A DNA stretch of 64,000 nucleotides, from NCBI GenBank assembly GCA_902825965.1, contig CADEDA010000012.1, positions 7,238 through 71,237 of the forward strand, read 5' to 3'. The notes under the pieces are model-generated. The model saw nothing but the letters and a program-made list of their open reading frames with translations. It made no database searches and had not been told where the DNA came from. This document shows positions 62,849-64,000 of the stretch, piece by piece; the stretch's first letter is position 1; the number at the start of each line of letters is the position of its first letter. The translations under genes and the position numbers were made by a program. This DNA comes from an uncultured Gemmatimonadota bacterium (lineage in GTDB: Bacteria; Gemmatimonadota; Gemmatimonadetes; Gemmatimonadales; Gemmatimonadaceae).

Positions 62849-63727
62849 ATGATTCGGAGCATGACAGGGTTCGGAGCGGCCGAAGGGCCGGTCGGGGGTT
62901 CGCGCGTCAGCGTCGAGCTCCGCTCCGTCAATCATCGATTCTTCAATCCGAGCCTCAAGCTTCCCACGGCGCTGGCGGAGTGGGAGGGCGAGGTCCGGGA
63001 GATGTTGCGGCAGCGGATCGCGCGTGGGCATATCACGGCGTTCGCGCGGATCGAACGGAACGAGGAGCCCGCCGCGGTCGTGGACGAGGCGCGCTTTCGG
63101 ACCTACGCCGAGGCACTGCGACGTCTGCAGCGGGAGAACGGTTTGGGTGGTGAGGTGGACGTGGCCACCGTGCTGCGGATGCCGGACGTGGTCCGGGTCG
63201 GGCGCGAGGACGATTTCCAGGACGGGGCAGCGGCGGAGTTGCTGGCCGTCGTGGGCGCTGCGACGGACGCGTTGCAGGCGATGCGGGCAGCCGAAGGGGC
63301 GCGGTTGGCGGCGGTGATCGGCGAGCGGCTGTCGTTGATCGAGGCCGCCGTGTCTCGGCTCTCGGCACGGGCGCCGGAACGGATGGAGGCGCAGCGGAAG
63401 CGCCTGCGCGAGAACGTCGAGCGGCTCGCCGGTGGGGTCGCGGTCGATCCGCAGCGCCTCGCCCAGGAGATCGCGATCCTCGCGGACAAGCTGGATGTGG
63501 GGGAGGAGCTCGACCGGTTCGCGTCGCACATCGCCGCGTTCCGGGAGACGCTGGGGGCGCAGGATGCGGAACCGGTGGGCAAGCGGCTGGGGTTCCTGCT
63601 GCAGGAGTTGCTGCGGGAGGCCAATACCACCGGGAGCAAGGCGAACGATGCCACCATGCTGCAGGATGTGGTGGCGATCAAGGAGGAGTTGGAGCGCATT
63701 CGGGAGCAGGTGGAGAATCTCGAGTGA
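62849..63727 (+). CDS. yicC: YicC-family endoribonuclease
   Basis: 292 residues. Family signatures: MIRSMTGFGAAEG at the start, VELRSVNHRFFNPSLKLP, and the C-terminal KRLGFLLQELLREANTTGSKAND. E. coli YicC was shown to be an endoribonuclease; the role in this phylum is untested. It is coupled to gmk by GTGA, an order seen in many bacteria. Confidence 0.95.
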   Translation: MIRSMTGFGAAEGPVGGSRVSVELRSVNHRFFNPSLKLPTALAEWEGEVREMLRQRIARGHITAFARIERNEEPAAVVDEARFRTYAEALRRLQRENGLGGEVDVATVLRMPDVVRVGREDDFQDGAAAELLAVVGAATDALQAMRAAEGARLAAVIGERLSLIEAAVSRLSARAPERMEAQRKRLRENVERLAGGVAVDPQRLAQEIAILADKLDVGEELDRFASHIAAFRETLGAQDAEPVGKRLGFLLQELLREANTTGSKANDATMLQDVVAIKEELERIREQVENLE

Positions 63728-64000
63728 GTCCGCGGCCGTTCCCGGTGGTCCTCTCGGCGCCGTCGGGCGGGGGGAAGTCCACGATTGCGCGGGCGTTGTT
63801 GTCGGAGCGGACGGACGTGGGGTATTCGATCTCCTGCACCACCCGGACCCCACGGGACGGCGAGCAGGATGGCGTGGACTACCACTTCCTGCCGCGCGCG
63901 GAGTTCGACCGCCGTGTCGCCGCGGGGGAGTTCGCCGAGTGGGCCGAGGTGCATGGGAACCGCTACGGGACCCTGCGCCGCGAGGTGGAGAAGGTGATGG
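63724..64000 (+). CDS. gmk: Guanylate kinase, 5' part
   Basis: 92 residues visible before the window ends. Phosphorylates GMP to GDP. P-loop SAPSGGGKSTIARAL is present (the family usually has GPSGVGKST), and SCTTRTPRDGEQDGVDYHF binds GMP. GTG start overlaps the yicC stop. The C-terminal half lies outside the window. Confidence 0.93.
   Translation, partial: MSPRPFPVVLSAPSGGGKSTIARALLSERTDVGYSISCTTRTPRDGEQDGVDYHFLPRAEFDRRVAAGEFAEWAEVHGNRYGTLRREVEKVM

Overview
The window is 64 kb of GC-rich, gene-dense bacterial chromosome with no mobile element, CRISPR array or rRNA. Gene content and style suggest a member of the Gemmatimonadota or a close relative: split B12-dependent methylmalonyl-CoA mutase, DUF5916 outer-membrane protein, long runs of overlapping genes, and many promoters whose -10 box sits right at the start codon. 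The assignment is inferred from protein flavour only, with no rRNA to confirm it.

Layout. 1-3.7 kb: minus-strand truA followed by a transaldolase-like gene that runs off the left edge, and divergent from them a GAF-domain gene overlapping trpD. 3.7-14.2 kb: lexA, divergent from a long overlapping chain trpC-trpF-trpB-HEAT protein-HD-GYP protein-trpA-chemoreceptor-YqeK-like-LytR_C. 14.1-24 kb: rlmN (minus), then an unbroken chain VanZ-aspS-phoH-ybeY-two CNNM/CBS proteins-meaB-mcmA. 24-28.5 kb: beta-helix lipoprotein, methyltransferase, mcmB and a biotin-dependent carboxyltransferase. 28.5-33.7 kb (minus): DUF5916 protein and a PhoB/PhoR-like response regulator and kinase. 33.8-43 kb: short-chain reductase-like protein, small membrane proteins, DinB, U32 peptidase, hybrid histidine kinase (minus) and recQ. 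43-50 kb: CotH-like/DUF4956 pair (minus), secreted phosphatase, acyl-CoA dehydrogenase, secreted hydrolase. 50-54 kb: RNase E/G with a structured leader, TsdA-like cytochrome c, rplU-rpmA, GDPD. 54-64 kb: ECF sigma/anti-sigma/Spy-like trio, tRNA-Leu(CAA), DUF983, D-2-hydroxyacid dehydrogenase, icd, pepA, TonB-receptor-like protein, yicC and the start of gmk.

How the genes work together. All trp genes from anthranilate phosphoribosyltransferase onward are present (trpD, C, F, B, A), but trpE/trpG are not in the window, and the two tryptophan synthase subunits are separated by a HEAT-repeat protein and an HD-GYP phosphodiesterase. These two neighbours appear to share an N-terminal module. meaB, mcmA, mcmB and a carboxyltransferase form a propionyl/methylmalonyl-CoA module. 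RNA-metabolism genes (rlmN, aspS, phoH, ybeY, RNase E/G, yicC, truA) are spread through the window.

The most unusual observations are: (i) a transaldolase-fold protein with both catalytic residues changed to Ala; (ii) signalling genes wedged between trpB and trpA; (iii) trpA, and probably a secreted hydrolase, starting at CTG inside a CTGA stop/start overlap; (iv) two LexA-type direct repeats in the lexA/trpC divergent promoter; (v) about eleven genes with a -10 hexamer 5-9 nt before the start codon, implying leaderless mRNAs; (vi) a four-hairpin RNase E/G leader. All are read from sequence alone; no similarity search was run.
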